A stretch of 15,944 nucleotides of DNA from Collinsella sp. (lineage in GTDB: Bacteria > Actinomycetota > Coriobacteriia > Coriobacteriales > Coriobacteriaceae), in the NCBI GenBank assembly GCA_031292915.1, contig JAUMSH010000041.1, positions 1 through 15,944 on the forward strand, in the 5' to 3' direction. The notes beneath the pieces were generated by a model. The model worked only from the letters and a program-made list of their open reading frames with translations. It was not told the DNA's origin and searched no databases. Below, in pieces: positions 13,013-15,944 of this stretch (its first letter is position 1; each line of letters begins with the position of its first letter). The position numbers and the translations under genes were made by a program.

Positions 13013-14920
13013 ATGGAACAGATTATCTTGAACATACTCGAGGCTCTGCGTTGCGGCGAGACCGTAGACGACAAGGCTCTCGTCAAACTGATACATGCCG
13101 AGGCGCGCCGTGAGGGTGCCGATAAGCGCGATCTGGCCAAGCGCCGTCTGCTGCCGTTCTACCAGCGGGTTAAACGTGAGGATCCGGCTCGTTGGGATGG
13201 ATGGAATGTCGATGCCGAGCTGGAGCGTCAGCTGCTACAGGTGCTGCGCATGAAGCCACGCCGCACGGCTTCGGGCGTGGCGACCATTACCGTCATCACC
13301 AAGCCCTGGCCCTGTTCGGGCGATTGCCTGTTTTGCCCCAACGATCTGCGCATGCCCAAGAGTTATCTGCACGCCGAGCCGGCGTGCGCCCGTGCGGAGC
13401 AAAATTGCTTCGATCCATATCTGCAGGTGAGCGCTCGTCTGACCGCGCTTTCGCAGATGGGGCATGCGACCGACAAGATCGAGCTTATCGTGCTCGGCGG
13501 TACTTGGAGCGACTACCCGGAAGGCTATCAGACATGGTTTATGTCGGAGCTTTTCCGTGCACTCAATGACGATGCCGTCGCCGGCGTGGCGGCCAACCCC
13601 ATGTTGGCACGTCCGGGCATCAGCCGTGCCGAGGCGGGGCGTCTGCTCGATGACGCTCCCGCCGATGCCCTGCCGCCTGTGGTAGCAGAGCGCCGTGAGC
13701 GCTATCGGGCTGCCGGCATTGCGACCGACGAGTGTGAGCTTGCGGCAGGTATTGCTGGCGAACAGGAGCGTGTGGATGCTGCCGTGGGCGGCTATAACCG
13801 CGCGGTGCGTCGTCTGTACGGCCCCGGTACGCCGTGGGGCGAGGTTGCCAAGTGGCAGACGGCAACGATGGAGGAGCTCGAGCGTCAGCAGCGCATTAAC
13901 GAGACGGCGAAGCATCGCGTGGTGGGGCTCGTTATCGAGACGCGCCCCGATGCTGTAACGCCGCAGGCCCTCACGCTCATCCGCCGCCTGGGTTGCACCA
14001 AGATTCAGATGGGTATCCAGAGCCTCAACCAGCACCTGCTCGATATCAACGAGCGTCGCATTTCGGTGGCTCAGATCGAGCGGGCGTTTTCGCTTGCGCG
14101 TCTGTTTGGCTTTAAGATCCACGCGCATTTTATGCTCAACTTGCTGGGCGCCACGCCCGAGGGGGACAAGCGCGACTACGAGCGCTTTATGACCGAGGGG
14201 GCCTTTATGCCCGACGAGGTCAAGGTCTACCCGTGCGCGCTCATCGAGGGCTCGCGTCTGGTGGGCCGCTATGAGCGCGGCGAGTGGCGCCCCTATACCG
14301 AGGAAGAACTGCTCGATGTGCTGGCCGACGACATCGTGGTGACGCCGGCGTTCTGCCGCATCAGCCGCATGATCCGCGACTTTAGCTCCGACGACATCAT
14401 GGTGGGCAACAAGAAGCCCAACCTGCGTCAGCTCGTTGAGAACCGCCTGGCTGCTCGGGGTGACGGTGCGACAGTGCGCGAGATTCGCTATCGCGAGATC
14501 AGCACGGCGGGTGCCGACTTGGATGAGCTATCTCTTGATGAGGAAGTGGCGTACGAGACGCCGGTGACTTACGAGCGCTTTTTGCAGTGGGTGACGCCGC
14601 AGGGCAAGATCGCGGGCTTTTTGCGGTTGTCGCTACCCGATCGCGCTTTCGTTGCCGCGCATACGAATGAGCTGCCGACGACGCCGGACGAGGCAATGAT
14701 TCGCGAGGTCCACGTATACGGCATGGCGGCACGCGTGGGCGATCAGGGGCAGGCGGCGCAGCACCATGGATTGGGACGTTCGCTCGTGGAGCGTGCTTGC
14801 GAGATTGTCCGGGATGCGGGTTATGCGCGCATCAACGTGATCAGCGCGATCGGTACGCGCGAGTACTATCGCCATTTGGGTTTTTACGACCACGGACTCT
14901 ATCTGCAAAAGGAGCTCTAG
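13013..14920 (+). CDS. elp3: Elp3-family tRNA U34 radical SAM/acetyltransferase
   Basis: A 635-residue stand-alone Elp3. The enzyme uses acetyl-CoA and SAM to put a carboxymethyl group on C5 of wobble uridine 34. After an N-terminal helical tRNA-binding part (1-90), the radical SAM core has CSGDCLFCP with C101, C105 and C108 for the 4Fe-4S cluster, then the IELIVLGGTWSDYP segment. VIETRPDAV and RRLGCTKIQMGIQSL follow, as in the family. The C-terminal GNAT domain (about 560-635) carries REVHVYG, the acetyl-CoA loop QHHGLG (583-588) and GTREYYRHLGF. All core motifs look intact, so it should be active. The start has no ribosome site and fits leaderless translation. The spermidine-synthase-like gene begins directly after its stop. 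Confidence 0.93.
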   Translation: MEQIILNILEALRCGETVDDKALVKLIHAEARREGADKRDLAKRRLLPFYQRVKREDPARWDGWNVDAELERQLLQVLRMKPRRTASGVATITVITKPWPCSGDCLFCPNDLRMPKSYLHAEPACARAEQNCFDPYLQVSARLTALSQMGHATDKIELIVLGGTWSDYPEGYQTWFMSELFRALNDDAVAGVAANPMLARPGISRAEAGRLLDDAPADALPPVVAERRERYRAAGIATDECELAAGIAGEQERVDAAVGGYNRAVRRLYGPGTPWGEVAKWQTATMEELERQQRINETAKHRVVGLVIETRPDAVTPQALTLIRRLGCTKIQMGIQSLNQHLLDINERRISVAQIERAFSLARLFGFKIHAHFMLNLLGATPEGDKRDYERFMTEGAFMPDEVKVYPCALIEGSRLVGRYERGEWRPYTEEELLDVLADDIVVTPAFCRISRMIRDFSSDDIMVGNKKPNLRQLVENRLAARGDGATVREIRYREISTAGADLDELSLDEEVAYETPVTYERFLQWVTPQGKIAGFLRLSLPDRAFVAAHTNELPTTPDEAMIREVHVYGMAARVGDQGQAAQHHGLGRSLVERACEIVRDAGYARINVISAIGTREYYRHLGFYDHGLYLQKEL

Positions 14921-15799
14921 ATGAACAAGCCGAGTGTTTCTGCCGGCGTTGTTGCCGGCGTTGCTCTGGGAGCCGCGGCGCTTGGTGCGGCCGCCGTCGC
15001 TGTTCGTGCTGCCTGTCTGCAGGTTGCGCGAACCCGCAATGGGTTGGCGCGTGTGAAGCGCGTGCACGACGAGGGCGGCGACGAAGTCCGCGTATTGGTA
15101 CAAGGCGGCGTCTACCAAAGTGCAAGCTACGTTGGCGAGCGTTGGGCGGAGCCCGTCTTTACGTACTATCGTTCGTTTGACGACGTGTTTGAGGCCGAGG
15201 ATGCGATGCGCGACGCTTACGGTCACGGTATCGACCGCATGCTTATGCTGGGCGGCGGCGGGTTTGCCTATCCCAAGTTCGCGCTGATGTCGCACGAGGA
15301 CTTGTGCATGGACGTTATCGAGTATGACGGAGAGATTACGCGCCTAGCGCGCCGCTGGTTCTACCTGGACGAGCTGGAGCGTGCGGTGGGCGACCGCTTG
15401 CGGGTGATTACCGCTGAGGCTCGCTCGTATTTGGGTGTGACGAGCGTGGGCCATCGTCGCTACGACGTGGTCGTGAGCGATTGCTTTGGCGGTGTCGAGC
15501 CCGTACGCGAGCTGGCGACGGTTGAGGCGTTGCGTTTAGTGCGAGGCAGCCTAAATGCCGGTGGTGTCTACGTTGCCAATATCGTGAGCGCAAACGAGGG
15601 GAGCGATGTGACGTTCCTGCGCGACTGCGCCGCCACGGCACTCGAGGTGTTCGCCCACGCCTGGGTGGTCCCATGTGGCGATACGGAGTTCGGCGGCGAG
15701 GAAAACTACCTGCTCATCGCCAGCGACGTCGACTATGCCTTTGCCGAAGCCGTGCCCTTCGACACCGACTTTCTCGGCACCGTCCTTCACGACAAGTAA
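14921..15799 (+). CDS. Membrane-anchored spermidine-synthase-like protein
   Basis: A 292-residue protein with a hydrophobic Ala/Gly/Val segment near the N-terminus (8-32), likely a membrane anchor or signal. A Rossmann methyltransferase-like domain of the spermidine synthase (SpeE) superfamily follows. LMLGGGGFAYPKF (108-120) replaces the usual GGGDGG loop. DVIEYD (131-136) supplies the acidic residue for the nucleoside, and YDVVVSDCFGG (181-191) corresponds to the D-(S/T)-x-D-P active-site strand but lacks the second Asp. AEARSYL stands where GDAxxYL is usual. True aminopropyl transfer is therefore doubtful. AAGGAG (14908-14913) lies within the end of elp3, and the ATG abuts its stop codon, so the pair is coupled. 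The family call is good; the function is unknown. Confidence 0.78.
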   Translation: MNKPSVSAGVVAGVALGAAALGAAAVAVRAACLQVARTRNGLARVKRVHDEGGDEVRVLVQGGVYQSASYVGERWAEPVFTYYRSFDDVFEAEDAMRDAYGHGIDRMLMLGGGGFAYPKFALMSHEDLCMDVIEYDGEITRLARRWFYLDELERAVGDRLRVITAEARSYLGVTSVGHRRYDVVVSDCFGGVEPVRELATVEALRLVRGSLNAGGVYVANIVSANEGSDVTFLRDCAATALEVFAHAWVVPCGDTEFGGEENYLLIASDVDYAFAEAVPFDTDFLGTVLHDK

Positions 15800-15842
15800 G
15801 TCTCCCGGGACCTCGGACGTTTTTCCGGACCATGCCCCGGCG

Positions 15843-15944
15843 CTATGCCACATAGCCCCTCTCCTCGCGATACTCCCTAATGGTCTTCCATCCTAGGTCC
15901 TTCTTGAGCTTGCCGTCCCTGTACCACTCGATATATTCGCCGAG
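15843..15944 (-). CDS. IS3-family transposase, C-terminal end (partial)
   Basis: The last 33 codons of a minus-strand gene that continues past the right edge. The reading LGEYIEWYRDGKLKKDLGW, then KTIREYREERG, matches the end of the IS3-family integrase-core transposase (OrfB), whose usual form is EYIxWYNxxRIxxxLGxxSPxxYR. The catalytic DDE residues lie outside the window. The 43 bp between its stop and the spermidine-synthase-like stop should hold the insertion sequence end. They contain an imperfect repeat of GTCCG around five A residues (minus strand), but the exact border and any target duplication cannot be fixed here. Confidence 0.75.
   Translation of the reverse strand, partial: LGEYIEWYRDGKLKKDLGWKTIREYREERGYVA

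Overview
The window looks like chromosomal DNA of a gut Coriobacteriia member, most likely Collinsella or a close relative. The reasons are the high G+C codon use, AGGAGG-type ribosome sites, and a mix of DUF3516 helicase, DUF2130 protein, stand-alone Elp3 and small HTH/DUF4097 modules. This is a judgement from gene content and protein style, not from a database search. No rRNA, tRNA or CRISPR array was seen.

Layout. (1) 1-2667, plus strand: a two-gene operon for an iron-type alcohol dehydrogenase and a class-3-like aldehyde dehydrogenase, which together could interconvert an alcohol, its aldehyde and the acid. (2) 2669-3089: a 44-nt near-perfect palindrome, then a 27-residue single-helix peptide resembling the holin-like type I toxins. 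Its leader has a hairpin over the ribosome site, and the leader is complementary to a segment downstream of the gene. (3) 3090-4226: a HIRAN-domain protein, a 59-residue charge-segregated small protein and a metallophosphoesterase, followed by a REP-like palindrome and a strong terminator. (4) 4377-6134: a long coiled-coil DUF2130 protein with a PD-(D/E)XK-like C-terminal domain. (5) 6209-11031, minus strand: a large Ski2-like DEAD/DEAH helicase with a DUF3516-type tail, a TrmB-like methyltransferase with an altered active-site motif, and a Trm9-like SAM methyltransferase. A 123-bp element with 21-22-bp terminal inverted repeats lies between the helicase and trmB-like genes. (6) 11299-12917, plus strand: an HTH-membrane protein translationally coupled to a membrane-anchored DUF4097 beta-repeat protein. 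(7) 12963-15799: a terminator that runs into a probable leaderless promoter, then Elp3 (radical SAM plus GNAT) and a membrane-anchored spermidine-synthase-like protein. (8) At the right edge is the C-terminal end of an IS3-family transposase on the minus strand.

Two ideas stand out. First, Elp3 (which makes cm5U34 in tRNA) lies about 2 kb from a methyltransferase with the hallmarks of Trm9/ALKBH8 (which converts cm5U to mcm5U), suggesting a bacterial version of the eukaryotic wobble-uridine pathway. Second, 2726-2977 has the architecture of a previously unannotated type I toxin-antitoxin locus. Both are inferences from sequence and need the stated tests.
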